From the NCBI GenBank assembly GCA_000697355.1, contig JNEN01001211.1, forward strand, positions 1-64,000: a stretch of 64,000 nt of DNA, given 5' to 3'. This DNA comes from Syncephalastrum monosporum B8922. Lineage: Eukaryota > Mucoromycota > Mucoromycetes > Mucorales > Syncephalastraceae. A program made the position numbers and the translations under genes. Shown piece by piece: positions 47,733-58,638 of the stretch. The number at the start of each line of letters is the position of its first letter. Position 1 is the first letter of the stretch. The notes under the pieces are model-generated. The model saw only the letters and a list, made by a program, of their open reading frames with translations, did not search any database and had not been told where the DNA came from.

Positions 47733-47932
47733 AGATTCAGATTACTCCATACATATAACATTAATAACAATTCAACTGCATGCAACTACTCGTTAAGAGA
47801 AACCCATCCTCGGTGACACCCCACATCGGGTCGTCCTTGCTGACATGCAGGCCAAGTCAAATGGTATAAAGATGTCATTACTGGGCGGATAACAGGATAA
47901 ATAATGTTATGGGATTATAGGCTGTGTTCGAT

Positions 47933-48977
47933 CTAGAGGCTACTGTTGACCCAGACCCACTCTCTATTGAGCAAGTCGGCTGGCTGGGAGACGTTGGAAG
48001 AGCTGCCTTCCATCTTGGTACGGCCTTCTTTTTCGAGTTTTTGCAGATGAAGAATGATACCATAGGCTGCCGGGATATGCAAGTTCTCGGGGTAACCTTT
48101 GTAGATATGGCTACAGAGCTCAAGCGGGGTCCAGTGCTTGCGACCTTCGGCGTGAGGCTCCTTGAGCAGCTCAATCACTTGCTGCTCGCGTTCCTCTCTG
48201 TGCTTGATGTACTCCTCAATCTTCGCAACGCCATGGTCAATGGCCTCGCCGTGGCCGGGATACAGCCGCTGGGGGTTCAGGGTGAGAAGACGGCGCAGGC
48301 CGTTGAGGTACGTGTACAGGTCTTCAAAGACGGCGGTGCCGTGGCCGAGGATGCAGTCTGCGGTGAAGAGGGCGTGCTCCTCTTTGAGCAGGAGAGTGCA
48401 ATGGTCGGGCGTGTGGCCGGGCGTGTGGACGACCTGGAGCGTGGTCTGGTCATCAATCTTAAAGACCTGACTGTCTTTCAAGGGCAGCACCGCCAGATCC
48501 GCGGGCATGGCGCGCTGCTCCTCGCTGAGTCGCATGGGTGCGCCCGGGTATTTGTGGATGCGTATCTCTCCCCGCCTGTTCAGCGCCGACTGCAGTATGT
48601 CCTTGAGCCCTCCAAAGTGATCCGCGTGCGCGTGAGTCACAATAATGTCGGAAATGTACGCATCGGGCGCGATCTCTCGGAGGGATTGCTCGAGGAGAGG
48701 CACGTACCCAGGCTCGCCCTGCCCGCTGTCGATAAGGTATTTCCGTGCGCCAGTGCCGACCAAGTAGGTGTTTGTGCCTGAGTCAGCATATCAGCATATC
48801 AGCATATCAGTAGCTATGGCTATGGCTATGGCTATGGCTCTCTTGCAAGACCATGAGCATGAGTATGGATCCATTACCTTGCAAAGTGAATTTGCCTGGA
48901 TTGAGGCCGAGGACCCTCCACACACGTTCAGACAGCCGAGTAAAGTTGGGTAACGAAGGGAGACCGGGGGCAGCCAT
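47933..48977 (-). CDS. LACTB2-like metallo-beta-lactamase-fold endoribonuclease
   Basis: Two exons on the minus strand (48977-48878, 48777-47933) give about 314 residues. The N-terminus MAAPGLPSLPNFTRLSERVW and GTNTYLVGTG precede the zinc motif THAHADHFGG. The other metal-ligand blocks are HTPGHTPDHC, FTADCILGHG and LYPGHGEAI. A C-terminal winged-helix part follows (HWTPLELCSHIY). This order is that of LACTB2, a single-strand RNA endonuclease of animal mitochondria, and of related fungal hydrolases, some of which act in polyketide pathways. No clear mitochondrial presequence is present. The intron holds two microsatellites. Confidence 0.88.
48782..48838. repeat. Two short tandem repeats inside an intron
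   Basis: Three to four copies of an 8-9-base CAGCATAT unit (about 48783-48810) are followed by about five copies of CTATGG (about 48812-48838), inside the intron of the LACTB2-like gene. Confidence 0.85.
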
Positions 48978-49317
48978 AGTAGAGTCACTGCACTATCGAG
49001 AGTGGGTCAAGTCGTGAAGCCTTGGTTGACAGGAATCTCTCTCTGCTGTACGCACCGTCAGAAATCTTTTTAATGATGCACATTCTGTTAAATAATCACG
49101 TAATTGATATTGCTATATTCACACGCAATTTCTTTTGCCAGTGCACGCAAAGCTCTTCCTCGTTGCTGCGCCTTTGGCTCGCACTTAATGGACTCCTTCC
49201 AGCTTAATAACCGCTGACCATGGAGGTGGCAGCTTTTTCCTCCGATTCCTAATCACTGTAGTACTGTACGTATAGTGATTATGTTAGGTATACCAAAGGT
49301 ATACAGATATGAATATG

Positions 49318-49487
49318 GGCGAGTGCTTTGAAAGTTGGAGAATACGAAGTTGGGGGAGTGCATTGAAACGCGAGGATACGATTGGGGGGAGTGCATTGAA
49401 ACGTGAGGATACGAATGGGGGGAGTGCTTTAAAACATGAGGATACGAATTGGGGGAGTGCATGAGACGTGAGGATACGAATTGGAGG
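49318..49487. repeat. 33-bp minisatellite, about five copies
   Basis: Five imperfect units of 32-35 bases, each starting GAGTGC(A/T)TTGAAA and containing GAGGATACGAATTGGGG. The unit is about 33 bases, so a minus-strand frame stays open through it and reads repeats of the type HSPxSYPxVSM. No start, splice partner or domain suggests a real gene. Confidence 0.85.
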
Positions 49488-49499
49488 AATACCATGGAG

Positions 49500-49760
49500 A
49501 GCGTCAAAAAGAATGTGGGGCTACAGTCTAGGTTGGTGGTCCAGCTCATGTCGAAACCAAGGCCAATTTTGTTTAATAACAATCTCGTACAATGAATCAA
49601 GATGCATCTCACCTTTTTTTTGGTCTATAGCCAACATCCCACTTTTTTTTGGTCTATAAGCCAAAATCCCATCATATTTTTATCCACACCCTTCTTCTCA
49701 TTATCTTTTGTCCCATGACCCAGTTTCAGGAAACGTATAAATAGGCTTTAGTTTTTCAGC
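49500..49760 (+). mobile_element. LTR-like segment with TATA box (solo LTR remnant)
   Basis: This segment is the inverted counterpart of 43020-43260. It has two copies of a TTTTTTTTGGTCTATA-type unit (about 49612-49665), then TTATCTTTTGTCCCATGACC and TATAAATAG at 49736-49744. A promoter-bearing U3/R order of this kind is usual for LTR retrotransposons. No primer-binding site or internal coding region follows within 1 kb, so a solo or truncated LTR is inferred. Its outer ends are not defined. Confidence 0.5.
49736..49744 (+). promoter_or_regulatory. TATA box in the LTR-like segment
   Basis: TATAAATAG, the clearest TATA element noted in the window. It lies in the LTR-like segment rather than upstream of a recognised gene. 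Confidence 0.45.
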
Positions 49761-51074
49761 CAGGACAGATCAGACATTTTACAATCCAAGGCTATACAAG
49801 ACATACTTATATACAGACTCAATTCCTTTCATATCCGCTTGCAAGTCGCTACAAGACCATTTCCAAGCCTGAAGAACCAAGTCAAGTACCTGTCTCCGTT
49901 GGTCCTGCAACAAGACAGTATTGAAAAAGAAGAACAAGTCTGCACAGCTCGATTTCGGCAGTCAAACTACTCTCTTAAACTTTGATCCACACAAACTTAC
50001 GGTGTGCCTCTTTGTACCTTATTATCTCTTTTACCCTTTTCTCCCCTTTATTTTTTCAGTAGAGTTTTTATACAGAACTTTGCTGGTGCCCATTCAGACC
50101 TTTTTCGCTTTTGACACTTCTTTACCCTTTTTATTTTCCCTGGGTAATTCTTACCCGCCTTTTTTTTTTTTTCACTCCAAAGCTACCTACGCGCTTGAAT
50201 CTTGCAGGATCCTAGAACAAGGGCAACCCACAGCATACATATAATATACTACTCCTTGGAACGTTATACAGCTCTTATTACTGTCTCTGTACACCGTTGT
50301 ACACATGCTTATCTATCATATATCCTACACCAACTATCTTACAATTGAAGTAGTCCCGGTTCGTCATAGCCGCAGGATGTCTAGAATTCGTTTGACGCGG
50401 ACCCGCATAACCCGCGTCTGCATCTACCGAGTTCGCCAAACACGTCGAACCCATCAACGTCAGATCCACCAAGTGGGTGTTATCCGCATGACCAGTGTCA
50501 TTCGCGCATCCCTTAGATCTGCCCAGAGATGCCAGATACGCCAGACCTCCGTCGTTGACTTGGTCGAAATCAACGGGAAGAGACATCCCTAGGAACCATA
50601 GAGTGCTTCGTCTGTTGGATTGCAAGTCAATAGGCGCAAGGCTATGTCTAACCAGGATTCTCAAGCCGATCTGTTCTATATATTATTACGAAGCAAGCAA
50701 AGAGCGTATCATTTTTTTAGTATGAAATAAAGAGAGATATAAAGAATGCCGAGTTTTCTTTGAGAGCATTTGTAAAGCGGGTGATGCATTAAATGATCTG
50801 GGCACAATGCTCCGCTCGAGGTGCGAGCGAAGGAGTGCCTCTGATTGGCTGAAAGGGGCAAAGGAAGGAAAACGCGTTTGATTTTTCTGCACCTGTGGCT
50901 GCGGGGAGAGAAGGCAAAGGGGCATTCCCGATTGCACGATTCGACTTTGATAGTTTCCTGCGATGGCCGTCGTTCCCGACCGCGAGCACGCGACTGTAGC
51001 TGAAGTCGACAATGACCTGCGTAATTAGAGAGTTTCTTCTTCTGCCAGTTTGCAGTGCACTCACTCACTTGCTA
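49761..51074. other. Intergenic region upstream of the ALADIN gene
   Basis: 1.3 kb with T-rich runs (for example 50160-50171). Open frames at 49921-50244 and 50305-50592 are low-complexity or lack any domain. Part of it may be sequence belonging to the LTR-like element. The last ~300 bases flank the ALADIN start. Confidence 0.5.
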
Positions 51075-53065
51075 ATGCCCTCGACAGTCCACATTACAGA
51101 TAACAGCGATCCTCTTTTGCGCGATTTAGCAGCACGACAGGTACAGATCATGGACCGCTTGTTTGTATAACGCCCTGACGCTTCCCAGGTGCCGCTTTAC
51201 TCGCCTATACACCTCACCCACGTGGATCCAACCACCACCACCCACTTCACCGATGAAATCGAAGCAGTCTGGAACGCCCTTGTTCAGCATTTGCCCTCCA
51301 TCTTCCAGGAGTGGTGGCAGGTCGCGTAAGTCTCTCTCTCTCTCTCTCTCTCTCTGTGCATGTGTGCAGTGCCACCCGAAATAGAAGAGCTCACTGGATG
51401 CTTGCAACCCTTGTCTACAGTAAAACCGAACTGGAGCAGCGGTGGGCCAACACGTAAGAGCAGAACGAGTGCTATCATTGGAGTGGCCCTCACCATGCCA
51501 TGTTCCTTACTACAGACCCCTTTCTTCCGTGTCAAACACTGCCTTCCGTTACGTCGACAACTACTTCCTCACCCACAAACCTCTTCCTGAGGCTGATCAC
51601 AGTTTCCACGTTGGCAAGAGGAGCAACTTGGCCTGGCACCCCCACCGACCCATGCTGGCCGTTGTTCTGGAGAATGACGCCGTGTATATTTACGAAAAAG
51701 AAGACGACGGCACCTGGACCTGCCGCGTCCTGAAGCATCATCTGATGAAAGATATCACCGCGGTGGAATGGAAACACAGAACGAGCGGCACCCTCGCCGT
51801 CGCTTGCCGGTAAGTCGGTGAGGGCATATCGAGATCTATGATGCACAATTAACGCATATACTGTTATGTGTGTGTGCGTGTATTATTAGCAAGGGCGTGT
51901 GCGTCTGGAGCATCAGCTACGAGGACCGCTATCAACGTGGGACGGTCGAAGAGCCGACTCTATGCAAGTCGGCTGCCATGCAATACTTTACGAATCCTGG
52001 CCACGATCATATTATCTCCATTGCCTGGGACCCGTCACCGGGCAGTCACCTGCTGGCAACGGCCTCGAGCGTCTCCGGTTCTCTGGTCATCTACGACACG
52101 ATGCTGTTACAAACCATTCAGATAAAGCGGACGGGCAGCGCAAACCGGCTGTTGCGATGGAGTCCAAACGGCGAGTGGCTCTACGTTGCTGGACAGTAAG
52201 GTGTCACCTACCCATATTTGGTCTAACGAAACTCACTCTATCTTTTCTTTTTGTTTTTTCTTTTTTTGTCATGCCACGATAGTACGGGATATTCTCGGAT
52301 GTGGAACACAAAAAGCTGGACGCACAAGGACTTGTCCAATCCTCCCGGTCTCTGGGTGGAGGTAACACACACACACACACACAACAACACGAGTACCTGA
52401 ACACTGTATCAACCGTATCACTCATGCAAATCCAATATTTGCTTATTAGAGTGCATGCTGGGCCCCCAACAGCCGGAATCTATTCATTGCCATGCATGGA
52501 AAGACCGACCTCCACGCCTTTTATTGGACAGACGGCAAAGCAGATGCAGGTGCGTTCTATTGTTTTGTTTTAGTATCATTCCCAGATCGTGGGCTGATGT
52601 AATATCGTAAACGATTTCGATCAGAAATCCGATACAAAAAAGTCTATGCCATGGCGCCGCCGCCTGCAGGTGCCACCCGCACTGGCTCAATCCGCCAGAT
52701 CTCGCTCGACCCGGTCAGGGGTGAACGCCTTGCGGTGGCTTTCGATCATTCTGAACACATTGAGCTCTATGCCGTCGACGAAACAGCCGCGCTGCAGCTC
52801 GGCAAGGGAGATTTGTTGAAGCGAATGTGAGTTTTATTGTTATCGTGGACGAATCGGACACTGACACATCGTTGTACGTCATGTTAGTGGCTACATACGG
52901 GGCTCGGTGTCACCCGTAGGCCATGACCTGGCCACTCCCGTCAACACGAACATGGGCACCAAGCACATCCACATCAGCTTCTCCCCTTCATACCACAAGA
53001 GCGTCAACTCAATACTGGCTATACTTTACGAAAATGGTATCATCAGCTTTGTCAGTCATGCGTAA
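51075..53065 (+). CDS. AAAS: Nucleoporin ALADIN (Aaas)
   Basis: Nine exons (51075-51140, 51189-51325, 51370-51453, 51516-51809, 51890-52195, 52283-52361, 52450-52549, 52625-52826, 52888-53065) give about 481 residues. A helical N-terminal part is followed by a WD40 propeller. Its blades include LAWHPHRPMLAVVLENDAV, ITAVEWKHRTSGTLAVACRKG, IISIAWDPSPGSHLLATAS and LLRWSPNGEWLYVAG, ending ILAILYENGIISFV. This arrangement, including the VDNYFLTH block before blade 1, is that of ALADIN, a nuclear-pore scaffold protein present in filamentous fungi but missing from budding yeast. Introns contain a CT microsatellite (51332-51354) and a CA run (52369-52384). The gene ends 124 bases before the next start. 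Confidence 0.92.
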
Positions 53066-53189
53066 ACCACAATAAAAGGATACGTCTGTCTCTGTGAAAT
53101 CAAGCAAGTGTGGCTTGGGGCGGGGTATGCGAGAGATTCCTGCGCGTTCGGCAGAACTGATCTTGATCGCTTGAACTGATCATTATACC

Positions 53190-53821
53190 ATGGCCAAGAA
53201 ACAGAAGAAGGAATCCAAGACGGATCAGCTCAAGCCCAAGACCGAAGACGCGTCGGTAAAGAAGAAGGAGCCGAAGAAGCCAAAGACGAAGAAGACAAAG
53301 ACAGAGAAATTGGCAGGCCTTGCACAGCGAAAACAAGAGGGTGCGTAAATGAAAAAAACATCCAGCGCAGCAAAGTTCAACTTTTTTTTTTACTCCAATT
53401 TTCAAGGGGCTATTGAGTACTTGCACACTTTTGTACACACACGCGACGACTGGAAGTTCAGCAAAAAGAAACAAACATGGTTGCTGCAAAATATGTACAA
53501 ACCAAGCAAGGCAAGCAAAACAACAAGAAAAAAGGGGGTCTGATGATAGTGCTCAGCTGACAGAATCATGTTAGATGGATGACAAGGACTTTGAATTGAT
53601 GATTAAATATCTGGAGGGTCTCCAAGGCCAGGCACGCAAGGTAACACGGAAACTGCATACTTGTTTGTATCCTGACGCATGTATCGGTATTGTAGACTGC
53701 TTTGGACGATGCAATGGAACGCAAGAAGCTGATAGAGGACCATGGCGAGGAGGACGAAAACACGGTAACAAAAGAACGAGCACAGGCTATCATAGGCGTG
53801 CTGCAAGACAAAGAAGAATAA
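53190..53821 (+). CDS. WKF-domain nucleolar-type protein (C7orf50 family)
   Basis: Four exons (53190-53340, 53407-53510, 53575-53640, 53696-53821) give about 148 residues. The first ~50 residues are almost entirely Lys, Glu and Thr, a nucleolar-type basic tail. The WKF domain then reads AIEYLHTFVHTRDDWKFSKKKQTWLLQNMYK and continues FELMIKYLEGLQGQAR after the intron. The family function is unsettled; human C7orf50 is nucleolar. The second intron (53511-53574) begins AAG|GCAAGC, a GC-AG intron, chosen because it is the only join that keeps the domain in frame. Confidence 0.82.
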
Positions 53822-54045
53822 AATAATATACAAAAACGGAATAACCGGACCGATAGACGGGAGTGGCAAAGGGCATCCCTTTTTTGGGATGCGCAAGAGT
53901 TGAGGGAAAGCGGAATTGGATCGGTCTCCTTTTTAGGTGGTGTCCTTTTGTAACCTTCCATCTTTCCTTCCTTCATTTCCTCACCCTTCTCTCTCTCCCA
54001 TTTCTCTCTTTTACTGAAGTGCCTTTTTCTTTCACTCCCCTATAA

Positions 54046-55749
54046 ATGACGTCTCCAGCAACCCAGGCCAGCATCCTCCCCACTGGCAGATCCTCTGAAG
54101 ACCGGTTGCACGCGCCCCTACAACTTCGCAACAAAATCGATAGCACCAGCACTACTGCTGCCAGCGTTGCCAGCACCGACGGCAGCACCTGCTGTAGCCC
54201 TGTGCTAGAAACAACGCTCGGAGCAGATGAGGGCGAGACAACAGTATCTTTGGCTAAGCCGAAAGTAGCGTCAGCAGGTGCCCGTCACGAGAGCACCTCT
54301 AGTCTGCTACCAATAGCCAGCCCACAGCTGTCCATTGGCGGAAGTCCGACCACTTGGCAGCTTCTGCTGTGTTCCTATTATTATCAGCAATTCCCACCCA
54401 TTGTCAAGGACGACGTCTTCTTGGCGCCTGCTGCGGGCGACAATGATTCGGTCGTGACCAACAGCAGCAGTGACACCAATGGCTTGTCCTCTTCTGGATG
54501 CTCCTCTTCCTCCTCCTTGTCCTCCTCCTCCTTGTGCTCCTCCTCGGCTGCAGACCATTGGGCCCCTACCCCTTGCTTATCCCCCGTATCGTCTCCGTCG
54601 GACTTTCTGTGCAACCACGAGCCGCTCTTTGATGGGATCGAGGATCTGCACAGCCAGCAGTCGAGTGACGAATCAGAGTCTGTCAAGTCACCGCGCGAGG
54701 CACCTTCGACCGACATCGCATGGTATGACGGTGCAGACCAGCCGACAGCCCTGCCCACACCGTCCTCCCACGCCACCTCTGAGAACGAGTGCGATCTCTT
54801 TTTCCTCGATGAATCCCTGGCCGATTTCAGCGAAAGTGATACGAACACCGCCGCCAGCACGGTCGACACCGAGGACAGCTCCGATGACGACCAAGACGTC
54901 GGTTTCCAGCCCTCGCTGAAACGCAAGCGGGTCCTATACGATCAAGACGACGAGGACCACGAAGACGACGACGGCGAAGGTCCGATGCGCAGAGGCCTTT
55001 CACGCTTGCGTCTATCGGATTACTATCCCCATGGGAAAAAGGCAATGCCTGGTCCCAATCGGAGAGTCAAATGCAAGACCGTGACAAGACGACGCACGAG
55101 AAAGTGCCCCGGCCGACGTCCGCGTTCCCGAATCGTGGCTGTCAACCACGACACACAACACCACGACGATGGCAATATCACGCTCTTTGAGCGACTGACA
55201 CAGGCCGGTATCGACTGGTGTCGCTACTGCGGCACTACCGAAGGTGTCAACTGGCGTCCCGGTCCCTGGGGCAAACGCACATTGTGCAAGTAAGTGTTTG
55301 GGTGCAGCAAAGAGTAGTAATCAACGGGTGGGGACGCGTGCAGCACACACACACACACACACACCCCAACCTTGATACAGCGTACAATTTCCTCGGACTT
55401 ATTAACTGACATGTTACCCCTTTTTTTTAGCAAGCACGGGTGCGACTACAAGGGCTACGGCATTGCAAGCCGCCTACCCAGGTTAGATCTGTCGGCCTTT
55501 TCGTCTGAGCGCCTCGAGGATCGGCGACGACCTGTCGTGCAGCAGTTTTGTGTTGTCTGTCAAACGCCAGACTCGCACCCAGACAACGCCTTGATGCCTT
55601 GCGAAGGTGGATGCTCGCGTGCGTATCACCGACTCTGCCGTGCTACCCCTCTCTCCGACCAGGACGACGACCTTGACGAGCCGTGGTGCTGCAGCGCCCT
55701 GTGCCGAGAAAACCGCAAGCGCAACAAAGTCGGTCCGTATGAATTGTAA
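54046..55749 (+). CDS. GATA-type zinc finger protein with PHD-like finger
   Basis: Two exons (54046-55289, 55431-55749) give about 520 residues. The first ~380 residues are Ser/Thr-rich and acidic, with a run of Ser-Ser-Leu and acidic patches (EDSSDDDQD, DDEDHEDDDGEG). A strongly basic segment (about 345-370) precedes a C4 GATA finger split by the intron, WCRYCGTTEGVNWRPGPWG then LCNKHGCDY. The C-terminal part carries a PHD-like Cys/His array (CVVCQTPDSH, CEGGCSRAYHRLC, CCSALC). It is a probable nuclear DNA-binding and chromatin-reading regulator. A GTAAAT donor at 55746 and an acceptor before 55905 could replace the last residue and add about 16 residues (ending HDEDFLEA), stopping at 55959. 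Confidence 0.82.
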
Positions 55750-56371
55750 ATGACAGCATAGTGAGCGGTCCAACTGACGATACTGCTCGCTCTCTCTCTC
55801 TCTCTCCTCCGCTTGCTTCCTCTTTCGCCCCCCTTTTTTTATTTTCTTTGTCTGCATTATTCTTTTGTTGTGTTTTCTTTTCTTTTGTTTATCTCTGCAT
55901 ATAGTGGTCGACCTGCCAAAGAGACATCTGCCCATGATGAGGATTTCCTCGAAGCATAGCTCTCCCGCGCCACGATTCCCCGCCTTGGAAGAAGCATTTC
56001 ACTCTGCATAATTATTCCCCTGTTGCATACCCCCATCCCCTCGTATATACATACACATTTACACGCCTCCACAACACACACACATATATACTTCCCTAAG
56101 AAAAACTCTCCATTTGTGTCTCTAGAACCAATAACTTCACATGCACACATGCGCCAATAAACAAATAGGCATGCAATGATAATGATGATGTTTTAAAAGA
56201 ACGAGAGCATACGAAAGAAAATGGATGGTAGAAACAGCAAGACGGAATGTACAGACACAAATTTGTATTTGCTCTGGCATGTTCGCGTTTTCGACTGAGA
56301 CTATATACATGTAGAAACCACCAGCTGTGTGGATTTTTTTTATTCTCTTGTTCTTTTTTCATCTTTCTGCA
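55750..56371. other. Intergenic region
   Basis: A pyrimidine-rich tract with CT repeats at about 55785-55807 and further T/C-rich DNA to 55900, then CA-rich DNA near 56050-56085. It may contain the optional last exon of the GATA gene (about 55905-55959). Confidence 0.5.
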
Positions 56372-57740
56372 ATGGCAAGAGTGTCTACAATTGTCACCGC
56401 ACTCCTTGGTAAAGAAAAGAAAAAACTATATCCAGATTGAGTTTAGCCTCAAAAACTGACGAGTATCACAGCATGTGTTTTGCTTTTCGCGCATATGGTA
56501 TGCGCCGACGATGGTATGACCTAAAGAGAATTGGTGCAACACGCATGTAAACAAGTTTATATGTATCTGTCTTACCAGGAACGATGCTGCTGCCTATTTG
56601 GAATCACCCGACCGAGGTGGCTACCGGCTCCAACCAGCCTGCTCCGCAAGCGACCGCCTGCGCCCATCAGGGGCACATCGCCCTCACCTACGTAAGACCT
56701 GTTGTCCGCAGAAAAATTCTCCGTTTAACACGCTCCTCTTGTTTATCAGAACGAGGGCCCCAGTGATGTCACGGCCAAGGTCCTAAACGGCCTGAAGGCT
56801 GGCCAGGCCAAAGCAAGCTTTTTCGTCAATGCCACATGGTAGGTTAAAAGTTTTATTAAAAAGAAAGGAGTGGAGTGAGGTATCACTCATTGTGCTGCAA
56901 ACTTTTTTTTTGCATTTTAGGCTCTACACGCAGCAATACGCTATGATCCTGCAGCGCGCATACAACGACGGTCATCTGATTGGTATGACCTACCGCGCTC
57001 CTGGCGATACTTCGGAGGGTATGACGGATGACCAGATCAAGTCGGACGTGACGAACCACGCCAAGGTGATTGAGACCTTGATTGGCGTGGCTCCCAAGTA
57101 CATTCGCCTTCACTACAGTCAGCCGGAGGATACGCGTCTGGAGAACATTATCCGAGGCATGGGTTACACCTTGATCTACTACAACCTGGACACCCAAGAC
57201 TACAACTACAAGAACAACCCGAAGGGCATTGCGGAGCTCTACAAGTCGACTTTTGACAAGCAGCTGGATACCTACGACTCGAAGGGCTCCTTCATTTCAG
57301 TCCAGTATGATATTCCCGATACCGGCTCGTGGCAAGCAATCTATGACACGATCAACACTGTCCAAAACTCCGGCTACAAGTTGGTTCGTCTGGATGGCTG
57401 CCTGAATGACAAGGAACCCTATAAAGAGTGTAAGTGTTGTCTTTCCCAATCATTATAGTATATATGTTGACTTTCTTTCTCTTCTTTCTTTTCATATACA
57501 GCCGCTGGCTCGAAGAAATGGGTGAGCGATAAGCATTCGCTTGGCCAGCCAGGCTACAAGGAAGGTCAAGTCTTGGCAGAAAAGCCAGCGAATGCAACGC
57601 CTGATGAAGAGGAAACCTCAGAAAAAGACGCCAAGAACACCAAGAGCAACAACGAGAACAAGAGCGATGCTAGCAAAGCGACTTACGCTGCCTGGGGCAT
57701 GACTGTCATGGCTGGCCTTCTTGCTCTTTGGCTCGACTAG
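56372..57740 (+). CDS. Catalytically dead CE4 polysaccharide deacetylase homologue, GPI-anchored
   Basis: Six exons (56372-56408, 56472-56513, 56579-56691, 56750-56838, 56921-57429, 57502-57740) give about 342 residues. The first two tiny exons supply a signal peptide (MARVSTIVTALLACVLLF). The NodB-like fold is recognisable, but its motifs are altered. TFDDGP is TYNEGP, the HxxxH metal pair is replaced in LIGMTYRAPG, the RPPYG-type motif is IRLHYSQPE, and the last LxHD-type motif is VQYD. Only the DxxDW-like LDTQDY is kept. A Lys/Asn/Glu-rich stalk and a hydrophobic GPI signal (GMTVMAGLLALWLD) end the protein. Deacetylase activity is therefore unlikely; a wall-binding or structural role is inferred. 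No frameshift or stop breaks it. Confidence 0.85.
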
Positions 57741-58638
57741 ATGATCGTATTCTATCTTAGATATATCTTAATTCTATTAAACCGACTGCGTTGCACTATT
57801 TAGTAATATGATAATGAAATTTTATATGGATACTATATAATACAACTTATGGTCCAATTCTTACTAGATATTAGACTCACTGTTATGGGACTCGTCATGG
57901 GAGAGTTTGGAGAATGCCACCGTGCAACGACAAGGTGATTTAAATTATACTTCAGAGAAAAATACTGTAATATACATCTGTCGTTGACAAAGGCAGAACA
58001 AGACAGAGACAAAGGTATACAGGACTAAGGAAGGGTGTTAGGCATTCCTCTACGCCAGAATAAGATACATATCAAACTAAGGTATTATATGACAAAGATC
58101 GATAGTATACAAGAGATATATGCCACCGTAGACACGAACCATTCTACAGGAGATTATATATCGAAATCCTTCATCTTCACAATGGTCCAAGGACGAACGA
58201 GGCAAGCAAGAACCAGTATCCAGAAAAGCCGGCGAGATGTGACTCTACAGCTGGGAGCGAGGTAGACGAGTACCAAGATATGGATCTAATTCAGCACTTG
58301 ACTTGCATGAGGATCCTTAATGGACGTGACGGAGGGGCAAGACAACAGACAGGGATAAAAGTATACTAGAATAGAAGTTGGCAAGATAATCGGATAATAT
58401 ACCTAATACAAAGTAGAAGACTATTTATACGAATGCTGAGCGGATATAGGGTGGGCGAGAAAGGTGCTTGTTGGGATATGGAAAAGGGAAGTGCTACAGT
58501 GCCAAAGCTGATTCTAGTATACAATGTCGAAGAAAAATAGCTTCTTCAAACTCCATTCGACATGCATAATAACTGTGCGTTTTTTTTCCCTCAATTTTTT
58601 TTTTTTTTTTTTTGCGTGGAGGTTGACAGGTGGTTCTC
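57741..58638. other. Intergenic region
   Basis: 900 AT-rich bases between the CE4-like gene and the TFIIIC gene. A T run at about 58597-58613 lies just before the TFIIIC start. No gene is recognised. Confidence 0.55.

Noticed and set aside
49253..49612. Minus-strand ORF with HSPxSYPxVSM repeats
   Set aside because: It is a translation of the 33-bp minisatellite; no promoter, splice partner or known repeat protein.
49921..50592. Open frames after the TATA box at 49736
   Set aside because: Hydrophobic/low-complexity reading frames without domain content; more likely LTR-derived or noncoding DNA.
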